A DNA stretch of 62,784 bases from positions 1 through 62,784 of the forward strand of contig NZ_JAEA01000016.1 of the NCBI RefSeq assembly GCF_000518665.1, given 5' to 3'. The position numbers were made by a program, and so were the translations under genes. The notes under the pieces were generated by a model. The model saw nothing but the letters and a program-made list of their open reading frames with translations. It ran no database searches and was not told the DNA's origin. Source of the stretch: Microvirga flocculans ATCC BAA-817 (GTDB lineage Bacteria; Pseudomonadota; Alphaproteobacteria; Rhizobiales; Beijerinckiaceae). Below are positions 9,213 to 18,100 of this stretch, piece after piece (the first letter of the stretch is position 1; each line of letters begins with the position of its first letter).

Positions 9213-9453
9213 CCTTTCAGCGTTGCAAGCAGAGGCCGCGGTGCACCTTTCGCGTTCGCTCTTCCGAGAGTGACGCGAGCATCCGAGGTAACACTGCCGG
9301 AGTGTCGGGGCGCGCCGGACCGGACCGCCGATCCGAATTCGCAAAGGATTTCATGCCCAACCCTAACAGAGGATGACCGTCCGGAGGCTGAGACTCAAGT
9401 CTTTGCGCATCTTTGGCGGGGTTGTGCGGCACAGGATTTGGTAATTACCTAAG

Positions 9454-9479
9454 GGAACATAAGCGCAGCCGTGAATGTT
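9454..9479 (+). promoter_or_regulatory. Candidate EcfG (general stress sigma) promoter
   Basis: GGAAC (9454-9458), a 17-base spacer and TGTT (9476-9479) closely resemble the alphaproteobacterial EcfG consensus GGAAC-N16/17-CGTT. It lies about 125 bases before the small gene at 9604. The rest of the gap 9213-9603 holds no convincing gene. Confidence 0.4.
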
Positions 9480-9603
9480 GTTTTCATGTCAGATGCAGCG
9501 CTTTTCGGTGAGGCGCAGCCGGACGGAAACCAGCTGTTAACCATACATCTCTTTTTGTGAGTGAGTCGTCGAGGCAGGAAGTGGCACGTTAGAGGAGGGC
9601 AAG

Positions 9604-9807
9604 ATGCAAGACGTCTGGACAAGATCGCCCTGTGTGGTGATCGCATTCCCGGATAGCAGCGAGCGGCCACAGCGTCCGCATCTGTCAGCCAGCGAGCCCA
9701 GGGGCGAGATCCTTCTGTTCACGGGCGTCCGCTATGAGAGGCCCGCGCCCAATCCCGGTCCGTCCCGTCCCTTCGCTTCCAGCGGCCCCGGCCGTCGCCG
9801 TTCCTGA
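9604..9807 (+). CDS. Small conserved hypothetical protein
   Basis: 67 residues, not assigned to a characterised family. The core SEPRGEILLFTGVRYER looks like a folded strand-rich motif, while the C-terminus is Pro/Arg/Ser-rich and probably flexible. I recognise the ILLFTGVRYE-type motif from short hypothetical proteins of Hyphomicrobiales, but could not check this. Support for it being real is a strong Shine-Dalgarno sequence (AGAGGAGGG) seven bases before the ATG and a stress-type promoter candidate upstream. It converges on the GNAT gene 40 bases away. Confidence 0.65.
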   Translation: MQDVWTRSPCVVIAFPDSSERPQRPHLSASEPRGEILLFTGVRYERPAPNPGPSRPFASSGPGRRRS

Positions 9808-9847
9808 GCATCGTCCGCCACGACGTCGAGACGCCGCGCGGCGTCGA

Positions 9848-10345
9848 TCATCCGCGCGCCAGGTCGCGCACCATCAGCACCGCATCAGGCCCGTAGCTCG
9901 AGAGCTTCGTCTCCAGTCCCGGAAGGGTCGCCACGCGAAAACCTGCCTTCTCCCAGAATGCCTGCGAATTATTGACGGCGACGAGCGACACGTTGCCTAA
10001 GCCTGCTTCGCGCGCATGGGCGATCAGCCTGTCCGCGGCCTGCAGCGCATAGCCTTTGCCGCGGGCGGCCGGCATCAGGGCGACGTCATGGATGTAATAG
10101 GTCGTGGCATCGGCCGGGATGGCGCCCAGTCGTTCATTCAGCGGCGGCGGTGCGCCGAAGCGCCAAGGATGGGTCAGCGCATAGCCGATGGGCCCCCCGT
10201 CTTCGACGAGCATGAAGCAGCCTTGCGGATAGAGCCGCTGGCGTTCCGCGAGAACCTCGTAATCCTCCGGGTGGCCGACGTGAATCGTATCCGCCATCGC
10301 TTGGACCTGGGGCAGGTCCTGGGGTGTCATCGGACGCCAGGGCAT
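9848..10345 (-). CDS. GNAT family N-acetyltransferase
   Basis: 165-residue acetyltransferase; substrate unknown. The GNAT fold is visible: an N-terminal strand-helix (WRPMTPQDLPQVQAMAD), the central acetyl-CoA pyrophosphate loop (Q/R-x-x-G-x-G/A version in MPAARGKGYALQAADRL), and the C-terminal AFWEKAGF motif typical of the final strand. It is the last gene of a four-gene minus-strand operon (PBP1A, DUF1214, DUF1254, GNAT) and begins six bases after the preceding stop. Confidence 0.9.
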   Translation of the reverse strand: MPWRPMTPQDLPQVQAMADTIHVGHPEDYEVLAERQRLYPQGCFMLVEDGGPIGYALTHPWRFGAPPPLNERLGAIPADATTYYIHDVALMPAARGKGYALQAADRLIAHAREAGLGNVSLVAVNNSQAFWEKAGFRVATLPGLETKLSSYGPDAVLMVRDLARG

Positions 10346-10351
10346 GTGTCT

Positions 10352-10915
10352 TCAGGAATCCTGTTCGGTTGTGCAGGAGACGGCTTTCGCGGCGTCCTCG
10401 GCCTGGGAGCGCAGGCTCGGGGTGGGAGCGACCACGCGCACGATCACGAAGCCGCGCTGTTCGGGTGAAACGATCCTCACGTCGCGGGACGGATCGTTCT
10501 CGTCCTCTGCCGCGCGCGCCTCGTCGAGTTGGCGCGGAGTCATGGCGACGATGTCGAGTTCGCCGCGCACGGCGGCCCGGTCGGTGACGGCGAAGAACAC
10601 GCCGCCCGATTCCCGGTGGAACGAGAAGGAGAGGGGCAGCGATCCCGTCCGCGCCGCGACGCGCATGGGACCGTTGTCGAGATCGAAGGCGCAGGCCGCG
10701 ACGGCGACGGCGGGGTCGGGCCTCGGCAGCCAGGTGCTTTGGCCGCCCGGAGCGCTGACGATCTGCGCCTTATCGGCGGTCAGGGTCGGCTGAACCTTCG
10801 CGAAGGCGTCGTTCTCCGCCAGGTAGGGGCTCGCGAGGATCGCCGCGATATGGACGCCGACAGCCGCGACGAGGCCGCAGAGGGTGGCGATCAGGAAACG
10901 GCCGAACCCTCTCAT
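10352..10915 (-). CDS. DUF1254-type small membrane protein
   Basis: 187 residues with one N-terminal membrane segment (about 5-30, FLIATLCGLVAAVGVHIAAIL) and a periplasmic body. The pattern FDLDNGPMRVAARTG, followed by a FFAVTDRAAVRGELDIV strand and a C-terminal RGFVIVRVVAP segment, fits the short DUF1254 proteins of Hyphomicrobiales. The function is unknown. Its ATG overlaps the stop of the DUF1214 gene (ATGA), so the pair is translationally coupled and the products probably act together in the envelope. Confidence 0.82.
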   Translation of the reverse strand: MRGFGRFLIATLCGLVAAVGVHIAAILASPYLAENDAFAKVQPTLTADKAQIVSAPGGQSTWLPRPDPAVAVAACAFDLDNGPMRVAARTGSLPLSFSFHRESGGVFFAVTDRAAVRGELDIVAMTPRQLDEARAAEDENDPSRDVRIVSPEQRGFVIVRVVAPTPSLRSQAEDAAKAVSCTTEQDS

Positions 10916-11580
10916 GAGGCGCATCCGATGCGTTGAATGGTGGGAAAGTCGCTTTGATCGAGGTTCGCACCCGCCGCTCCCGGAGGATCGTACAGACGCA
11001 GGACCACCATGAACGAACCCGACGCGGGAAGCTGGAGCCAGTTGCCTGGCTGAAGGTCGCGGGACAGGGCAATCGTGAAGCGGTTCTGCGTGTCCCTCAG
11101 CACCTCGTCCGAGGTGAAGCCTTGGCGGCCGAGCTGGGTCGTGGGCAAGCGGCCGTCCCTGTCGTAGAGGGTCAGGGTCCAGACGCGGGCGATGGGCGCA
11201 ACAGTGCCGATCCGATAGGAGCAGGCGGAATCGAGAGGCCTTCCGTCGCTGTCGATGCGGGCGCTGAAGTCCAGGCCCTCTCCGGTGGCGAGCGGCACGT
11301 CCCCCCTGCGGGCGAGGATCGCCCGCATGTAGGGATCCGCTTCCGGCGAACCGAGTTTCGGCCAAGACTGCCAGGGGCCGAGACGCAGGCTGCCGAAAGG
11401 CGGGTCGCCGTTGATCGTCCAATAGACCGAGCCCAGCCCGAGCCCCAGCGCGAGGAGGAGCGCGTACACGATCAACAGGGCGGAGGGGACACGTCGGATG
11501 GACACGGGCGATGACGGACTCGATGGCGCGCGCATCGAAACCGCCGCAGGGCCGTTCGTCAATAGAGCCTCTGTCCGCAT
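10912..11580 (-). CDS. DUF1214 domain membrane-anchored protein
   Basis: Up to 222 residues, with a membrane segment at about 33-53 (ALLIVYALLLALGLGLG) and a beta-rich periplasmic domain. The core YWTINGDPPFGSLRLGPW, then LTLYDRDGRLPTTQLGRQGF and GNWLQLPASGSFMVVLRLY, matches DUF1214. The ATG at 11580 lies three bases after the stop of the PBP1A gene; a second ATG at 11535 is equally possible. The position between a cell-wall synthase and DUF1254 suggests an envelope role, which is inference only. Confidence 0.85.
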   Translation of the reverse strand: MRTEALLTNGPAAVSMRAPSSPSSPVSIRRVPSALLIVYALLLALGLGLGSVYWTINGDPPFGSLRLGPWQSWPKLGSPEADPYMRAILARRGDVPLATGEGLDFSARIDSDGRPLDSACSYRIGTVAPIARVWTLTLYDRDGRLPTTQLGRQGFTSDEVLRDTQNRFTIALSRDLQPGNWLQLPASGSFMVVLRLYDPPGAAGANLDQSDFPTIQRIGCAS

Positions 11581-11583
11581 GCG

Positions 11584-13794
11584 TCAGGGCATCGCCACTT
11601 GGCGGGGGACATCCGCCGCGGCCGAGCCGCGCTGCGCTTCGGACGTCTTATGCGTCGTCGCCGCACGGTCGATCGATTGGAACAGGGAGCCGATCCCGCC
11701 CAGGACCTCGTAGGACCGGCGCGAGAGCGTGCCTCCCATGAAGCCTTGCGCAGGAGACTGGGCCTGCTCCGTTTCCGGACGGGCGGCGGCAACCGGGCGG
11801 GCGGCATTGCTCGTGTCGAGGCCTGGGATGGGGCGGATCTCCAGGTTCTGGTGGGCCACGGTCATGACCTCTTTCCAGGTCATGGCGGGAAGAGTGCCGC
11901 CGGTCATGTCGTTCATCGGGCTCGAATGGTCGTTGCCGTACCAGACAGCGGCGGAGAGATTCCCGGAATAGCCCACGAACCAGGCATCCTTGTACCCGTT
12001 GGTGGTGCCTGTCTTGCCCGCGGTCTTGATGCCGTCCAGGGCCGAGCGCTTGCCGGTTCCTTCCTCGACGACCTTGTTGAGCATGAAGTTCATGTCGTTG
12101 ACCACGCGCGTGTCGAGCACCTGCTTGGGCGCCGTGTCCCGGTCGTGGCGGTAGATCGTCTCGCCTGCGGAATTGCGCACTTCCCAGGCGGCGTAGGGCT
12201 CGGCCCGCTTGCCGCCATTGGCGAAGACCGCATAGGAGGCCGCCATGTCGATGACCGTCACCTCCGCCGCGCCGATGGGCAGCGAGCTCGAATCCGTGAG
12301 CGGATGGGTGAGGCCCATGCGCTTGGCGGTGTCGACGATCACCGCCCTTCCGGCCTTGGCGTTGCCCTTGCCGATCTCGACGGACAACTGGACGGGGATG
12401 GAGTTTATCGAGCGGGCGAGGGCCGAGACCAGGGGCATGGCGCCGGAGAAGGAGCGGCCGTAATTCTGCGGGCACCAGTTGCCGAGGCAGATCGGGCGAT
12501 CCACGACTGTCGAAGCCGGCCGCAGCTTCGGGTTGGTGGTCAGGGCCGCCGCATAGACGAAGGGCTTGAAGGAGGAGCCCGGTTGGCGCAACCCATCCGT
12601 CGCGCGGTTGAACTGGCTCTGGCCGTAGTCCCGTCCGCCGACGATGGCGCGCACGGCTCCGTCCACGTCCATGACCACGATGGCCCCCTGGCCGACCTTG
12701 TACTGGCGGCCGTGCTGGCGGAGCATGTTCTCGAGCGTCTGCTCCCCATGGCGCTGGAGCGCGGTGTCGAGGGGCGTCTTCACGATCAGGACCCGCTCGT
12801 TGCCGAATTTCTTCTGCGCCGCGAACTGCTTCACCTGCTCATAGGCCCAATCGAGGTAGAAGTCGGGGGTCGTCTCGCGCGCGCGGTTCACGGGCGTCGC
12901 CGGGTTGCGGCGGGCCGTCTGAATCTGTCCCTCCGTCAGGAAGCCCGCCTCCACCATGTTGCGCAAGACCTCGTTCGCACGGGCGCGCGCTGCGGGCAGG
13001 TTGATATGCGGGGCGTATTTCGTGGGGGCCTTGAACAGGCCGGCCAGCATGGCCGATTCCGCGAGGGTCAGGTCCTTGGCCGGCTTGCCGAAATAGTAAT
13101 CCGCCGCCGCCACCACGCCATGGGCGCCGCCGCCCATATAGGCGCGGTCGAGGTAGAGCTTGAGAATCTCATCCTTCGTCAGGTGAAACTCGAGCCAGAG
13201 CGCGAGGAAGGCTTCCTTGATCTTGCGCTCGAGAGAGCGCTCGTTGGTCAGGAAGAGGTTCTTGGCGAGCTGCTGCGTAATGGAGGATCCGCCCTGGACC
13301 ACCCCGCCGCCCTGGGCATTCACCACGAGTGCGCGGAAAGTGCCGATGGGGTCGATGCCCCAGTGGTCGTAGAACCGCCGGTCCTCCGTCGCCAGCGCGG
13401 CCTTGACCATAGAATCGGGGAAGTCCTCCAGCTTGTAGGAATCGTCCAGGTGAAGGCCGCGCCGTCCTACCTCCTGGCCGTAGCGGTCGAGGAAGGTCAC
13501 GGCGAGATCCTGGGTCTTGAGCCAGTCGTCCTCCGTTTCCCGGAAGGCGGGGAGGGCGAGCGCCAGCATAACGACGCTGCCGGCGGCGCCGAGCGTCACG
13601 GCTTCGCTGGTCAGGTCCAGAACGACTCGCGGAGCGCCGCGAAAGCGCAGGTGCTTCAGCTTCTCAGAGTACCATTCCCACGCCCTGGCCAAGCCTCGGC
13701 CGCTCTGGAAGAGGGCCGAGTTCAGCCACGCATCGAATGCAAGGGCGGCACGCTTGATCCGAGTCGTGAGGGGAATGGGATTCTGCTGGCGCAC
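11584..13794 (-). CDS. Class A penicillin-binding protein, PBP1A family
   Basis: 736-residue bifunctional peptidoglycan synthase in the inner membrane. A cytoplasmic N-terminus of about 65 residues precedes one membrane segment (about 67-86). The GT51 glycosyltransferase domain has its catalytic Glu in ALATEDRRFYDHWGID and the QGGSSITQQLAKN motif. The transpeptidase domain has SxxK in PGSSFKPF, SxN as SIN and KTG in AGKTGTTNGYKDAW. The C-terminus is short. GTG 13794 has GAAGGA six bases upstream. It is the first gene of an operon with DUF1214, DUF1254 and GNAT genes, starting at a divergent region with the YcgN gene. Confidence 0.95.
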   Translation of the reverse strand: MRQQNPIPLTTRIKRAALAFDAWLNSALFQSGRGLARAWEWYSEKLKHLRFRGAPRVVLDLTSEAVTLGAAGSVVMLALALPAFRETEDDWLKTQDLAVTFLDRYGQEVGRRGLHLDDSYKLEDFPDSMVKAALATEDRRFYDHWGIDPIGTFRALVVNAQGGGVVQGGSSITQQLAKNLFLTNERSLERKIKEAFLALWLEFHLTKDEILKLYLDRAYMGGGAHGVVAAADYYFGKPAKDLTLAESAMLAGLFKAPTKYAPHINLPAARARANEVLRNMVEAGFLTEGQIQTARRNPATPVNRARETTPDFYLDWAYEQVKQFAAQKKFGNERVLIVKTPLDTALQRHGEQTLENMLRQHGRQYKVGQGAIVVMDVDGAVRAIVGGRDYGQSQFNRATDGLRQPGSSFKPFVYAAALTTNPKLRPASTVVDRPICLGNWCPQNYGRSFSGAMPLVSALARSINSIPVQLSVEIGKGNAKAGRAVIVDTAKRMGLTHPLTDSSSLPIGAAEVTVIDMAASYAVFANGGKRAEPYAAWEVRNSAGETIYRHDRDTAPKQVLDTRVVNDMNFMLNKVVEEGTGKRSALDGIKTAGKTGTTNGYKDAWFVGYSGNLSAAVWYGNDHSSPMNDMTGGTLPAMTWKEVMTVAHQNLEIRPIPGLDTSNAARPVAAARPETEQAQSPAQGFMGGTLSRRSYEVLGGIGSLFQSIDRAATTHKTSEAQRGSAAADVPRQVAMP

Positions 13795-13992
13795 GGCGGT
13801 CCTTCGGGGCAGCTCGGGGAGCCCGATCTGCCCTCTTTTATGCTCTGTGATTTCCCTTGCGGCAACGCTGAAGCGCGGCGAGGCTGTTATGCATAACTCG
13901 GAACCTTGTTTGTCGGTTCAAGGCGATTTACCTCTTCGGAGATAAAGATGCGGCGTGATGTGCGGTCGGGCACAGTCCTTCAAACCGCCTCA

Positions 13993-14508
13993 ATGGGAAG
14001 ACAAAGCCTCCACATGCCAAATGCCGCACCCCTGATCTGCCCTCAGCCGGAGGAAACCCCTTTCTGGCGTGTGAAGCCGCTCGAGGCCATGAGCGTTGAG
14101 GAATGGGAAAGCCTCTGCGACGGCTGCGGGCGCTGCTGCCTCGTCAAGCTGGAGGACGAGGACACGGCCGAGGTGATGTACACCGATGTCGGCTGCACCC
14201 TCCTGGACGCCCAGACCTGCCGCTGCCGCGACTACTCGAACCGCCAGTCCAAGGTCGCCGATTGCGTCCGCCTGACGCCTCAGGCCGTGCGCAGCCTTTC
14301 CTGGCTGCCGCCGACCTGCGCCTATCGCCTGCTTGCCGAGGGGCGGGACCTATCCTGGTGGCACCCGCTCGTTTCGGGCGATCCGGAGACGGTCCATGCC
14401 GCCGGGATATCGGTGCGCGACCGGGTGGCGGGACCCGAGGAGAATTTCAGCATTGCCGAACTCCTGGAGCGCATCACGGACTGGCCGCTGGAGGGCCCGG
14501 AGGAGTAA
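13993..14508 (+). CDS. YcgN family cysteine cluster protein (UPF0260)
   Basis: About 171 residues. The family signature [20 protein letters not shown] leads into a CDGCGRCC cluster, with later cysteines in [13 protein letters not shown] and TCAYR. Together these probably bind metal, perhaps zinc or an Fe-S cluster, although the role of the family is not known. The start is unclear: ATG 13993 and ATG 14014 (MPNAAPLIC) are both acceptable and neither has a good ribosome site. The frame reaches back to 13906. Transcribed divergently from the PBP1A operon. Confidence 0.85.
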   Translation: MGRQSLHMPNAAPLICPQPEETPFWRVKPLEAMSVEEWESLCDGCGRCCLVKLEDEDTAEVMYTDVGCTLLDAQTCRCRDYSNRQSKVADCVRLTPQAVRSLSWLPPTCAYRLLAEGRDLSWWHPLVSGDPETVHAAGISVRDRVAGPEENFSIAELLERITDWPLEGPEE

Positions 14509-14533
14509 CGCGCCTGCGCCCTGCTGCGTCGGT

Positions 14534-15601
14534 TTACGAGGTTCCCTGAAACCTGAAGGGCGGCGCTTCCTTGAACGCGCCCGTCGCATCGCCCGAATAG
14601 GTATTGGTCTGGTCCACGCCCAGGTCGAGCTTGCGCACTTTTCCCGTATCGGGCGAGAAGTCGATCTTGTTCAGGTCGACCCAGAACGTATTGGGTGTCA
14701 GCGCCGACTCGAAGAAATAGAGCTTGCGCTTGTGATCCATGACCGTTCGCCAGCGCGTCGATGAAATGTTGGGTTCCTCGGGCGTATTCAAGCCGAAGGG
14801 CACCGATGCGTTGCGGATGACGCTGAACACGCTGGCCACGGCTCGGTTGGGGCTCTGATCCTTCGGAATGGCATTGATGTAGAATGATGCGCGCGCGAAC
14901 CGGTCCGCAGCCCGGTTCGTTCCGGGCAGCATCACCGTGCCGCCGATCTGCTTCCAATACGCGTTCAAGGCGAGCTGCTGCTCGAAGATGGGCGAGTTGG
15001 TCATGACCTGATAGTCGCGGCTGTGATGGATGACCTGCTTGCCGCCGATATACTCGATGATGGCGCTGTCGCCCGTGGCGTCCGAAAGAGAGAGGTGAAG
15101 CGTTGCAAGACGCGTATCGCCCGGGACCGTGTCGGTGACGACGATGAAGGGCTCGCGCGACAGGGCATCCACGGCTTCCTTGACAGTGGCGTAGTTGTCG
15201 AGAACGTACTGCGCCCACGCCGATATCGCCAGGGCGGGCTTGTCGCGGTCGAAGGACGGGTATTCGGATTCGACCAGCCACAGGAGATTGGCGACCAGAC
15301 CGGCGTCATTGACGCCATCCGTCGTCGAAACGTCGTAGCCGGATGCGATGACGCTGCCGTATTTCGATGTCCAGCGGATCGAATTGGGGCCGGCTTCGCC
15401 GTTCCGCATCATGCCGCGCGGAAAGACCCAGAGATTGGTCCCGACGTCGGTTTTCCAATCCATCGAGCGGGCTGTGATGATGTTTCCATCGGGGCCGAGA
15501 TAGACGGCCCGCGTGCAGGCCTCCGCCGATGATGCGGCGAGAAGAGGAATGAGACACAGCGCGATGAACGAACTTGCTACCGGTTTTGCTGCATGCTCCA
15601 T
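14534..15601 (-). CDS. Exported linear amide C-N hydrolase (choloylglycine hydrolase / penicillin V acylase family)
   Basis: 355 residues. A signal peptide of about 28 residues ends in a SSAEA-C site. Cleavage there exposes the N-terminal nucleophile Cys of the Ntn hydrolase, followed by TRAVYLGPDG and the ARSMDW segment that is diagnostic of this family. Members deconjugate bile salts, cleave penicillin V or degrade N-acyl homoserine lactones; the substrate cannot be read here. ATG 15601 has GGGAG about seven bases upstream, and the longer frame from 15631 lacks a site. It converges on the YcgN gene 25 bases away. Confidence 0.9.
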   Translation of the reverse strand: MEHAAKPVASSFIALCLIPLLAASSAEACTRAVYLGPDGNIITARSMDWKTDVGTNLWVFPRGMMRNGEAGPNSIRWTSKYGSVIASGYDVSTTDGVNDAGLVANLLWLVESEYPSFDRDKPALAISAWAQYVLDNYATVKEAVDALSREPFIVVTDTVPGDTRLATLHLSLSDATGDSAIIEYIGGKQVIHHSRDYQVMTNSPIFEQQLALNAYWKQIGGTVMLPGTNRAADRFARASFYINAIPKDQSPNRAVASVFSVIRNASVPFGLNTPEEPNISSTRWRTVMDHKRKLYFFESALTPNTFWVDLNKIDFSPDTGKVRKLDLGVDQTNTYSGDATGAFKEAPPFRFQGTS

Positions 15602-15945
15602 GGCATTCTCCCAACCCGAAAAGAACGCCAAGGAGGATAGGAGCGCGACGGTCTATGGCAATGGCCGAGTTTCATTCATGCGCGCGGAAGCAATGTGTGC
15701 TTGAGCGAACGAGGCAAGCGATCGGGCTGGCGTCCATCTGTGACGTGCGGCTGGAACCTGGATCGTGCCCCGCGCCTTCGGCGGAACGCTTCCCGGAATC
15801 CGTCATTGACATTGCAGACCTTCGTCACTGCGCAACCCGCACGGGCTGCATTTTACGGCCCGGTTTCATGCGGATGACATCTTCTTCACTTCGCGCCAGA
15901 TCGGCATTCCGAACGCCTTTTCGATGAAGTTTCCAGTCATTCCGG

Positions 15946-15970
15946 GGAACGGATGAAAGACTTTTCTGTT
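15946..15970 (+). promoter_or_regulatory. Candidate EcfG (general stress sigma) promoter
   Basis: GGAAC (15946-15950), a 16-base spacer and TGTT (15967-15970) match the EcfG pattern GGAAC-N16/17-CGTT except for one base. The element ends 24 bases before the start codon of a tiny membrane-protein gene with a strong ribosome site, an ideal distance. The stretch 15602-15945 otherwise shows no gene. Confidence 0.5.
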
Positions 15971-15993
15971 GTCGTGGCATGGAGGAAAGTCAA

Positions 15994-16071
15994 ATGACAT
16001 CGAATGTCATCTGCTTTATTCTCGGGACCGTGTTCCCGCTTGCCATGGTGGGGTGGCTGTTCATCCACTGA
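15994..16071 (+). CDS. 25-residue single-pass membrane peptide
   Basis: A very short gene encoding a peptide that is almost entirely one hydrophobic helix (VICFILGTVFPLAMVGWLF), with a short polar N-terminus and His at the end. Support comes from a strong Shine-Dalgarno sequence (GGAGGAAAG) a few bases before ATG 15994 and from a stress-sigma-like promoter 24 bases upstream. An in-frame ATG at 15979 overlaps the ribosome site and would give a nearly leaderless message. The function is unknown; small stress-induced membrane peptides of this kind are common. Confidence 0.6.
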   Translation: MTSNVICFILGTVFPLAMVGWLFIH

Positions 16072-16149
16072 GGGATGTTTATCTTGTCCAATGCAAGTGC
16101 ATGGGTGAACATATCGGCTTAGCCGTCTCCTTTTTCGTAGTCTCTGGTG

Positions 16150-16737
16150 TCAACTTTTCGTGGCTGCGGATGCACGCTTTCTCAATGCGGTCCGCAGGCG
16201 CTTGGGAAGCTCGATTCCCGTCAGGCGCCATGTGGTGCCGCTCAGTCGCAGGGTGATCTGAAGCCATTCGTCCTTGGGTCCGTCGACGGCGAGAGGGATC
16301 GTGATGGCGCGAAACCCCTGCGCTTCGGACGCAATGAAGATCCGCAGGGCTTTCTCCACGGATGTCGGATCGAACGTGAGAGCTGTGCCGGGACCGTTCC
16401 CGTCTCCATTGAGCTGGTTCAATTGTCCGTCATCAAGGAGATCGACCAAGGCCTGCGGTGTAATGAGTTCTTCGAGTACCGGGTTGAGGATGGCCGTTCC
16501 GGCCCGGGCGGCCGTCTGCTGATCGAGCCCGGCCAGATCCTGCGTTTTCAGATATTCACCGAGAATCTGCCGTGCGAGCGAGGCGCGAAGGGCGCTGAAA
16601 TTCACGCGCTCGGTGATGCGCTCGATATTTCTCGCCTGGATTGCCTTGGAAAGGTCGTAGAGGGCCACGAACGGCGAGACCATGAAGATGGCCCAGGCCA
16701 GAAAGAGAAGGAAGCCGATGCGAAGGGTCCAGCGCAT
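16150..16737 (-). CDS. DUF2939 domain-containing protein
   Basis: 195 residues with an N-terminal membrane segment or uncleaved signal (about 5-25, RIGFLLFLAWAIFMVSPFVALYDL region) and a periplasmic domain. The pattern YDLSKAIQARNIERITERVNFSALR is the hallmark of DUF2939, which carries a proximal helix-strand unit of unknown function. The C-terminus is basic. It is separated from the TRAP binding-protein gene upstream by that gene's terminator, so it is probably transcribed independently. Confidence 0.85.
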   Translation of the reverse strand: MRWTLRIGFLLFLAWAIFMVSPFVALYDLSKAIQARNIERITERVNFSALRASLARQILGEYLKTQDLAGLDQQTAARAGTAILNPVLEELITPQALVDLLDDGQLNQLNGDGNGPGTALTFDPTSVEKALRIFIASEAQGFRAITIPLAVDGPKDEWLQITLRLSGTTWRLTGIELPKRLRTALRKRASAATKS

Positions 16738-16822
16738 GTCCAGTCCTTGTCCTGCGAGGTCCAGTCATTCCGGCAGGCTGAGACTGCCGATAAGCGCACT
16801 TATTTGGGCCACGCCGGACAAT

Positions 16823-16850
16823 AAAAAAGGGCGATCCGGGGATCGCCCTT
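16823..16850 (-). terminator. Rho-independent terminator of the TRAP binding-protein gene
   Basis: Stem GGGCGATC / GATCGCCC with a 4-base loop; on the minus strand it is followed by a run of six T residues. It begins 24 bases after the stop codon at 16874. Confidence 0.88.
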
Positions 16851-16873
16851 TCCAGACTTGAGTTGCAGGCCGA

Positions 16874-18007
<1,134 letters not shown>

Positions 18008-18100
18008 CTATTGACACTAAATCGGGTTCCATCCGCAAGAACCCTCAGGCCGGTATCGACTAATGATCTATGCACCTCTTGAAAAGGTGCCCGGACTTGC

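Noticed and set aside
9217..9432. 71-codon minus-strand frame after the DUF1491 gene
   Set aside because: No ribosome site, composition not protein-like, and it overlaps competing frames of similar quality.
11599..13896. 765-codon open frame on the plus strand
   Set aside because: Antisense shadow of the PBP1A gene, which has all catalytic motifs on the minus strand.
15574..15927. 117-codon plus-strand frame upstream of the 25-residue peptide
   Set aside because: Overlaps the signal peptide end of the hydrolase gene antisense, with no ribosome site and no protein-like pattern.
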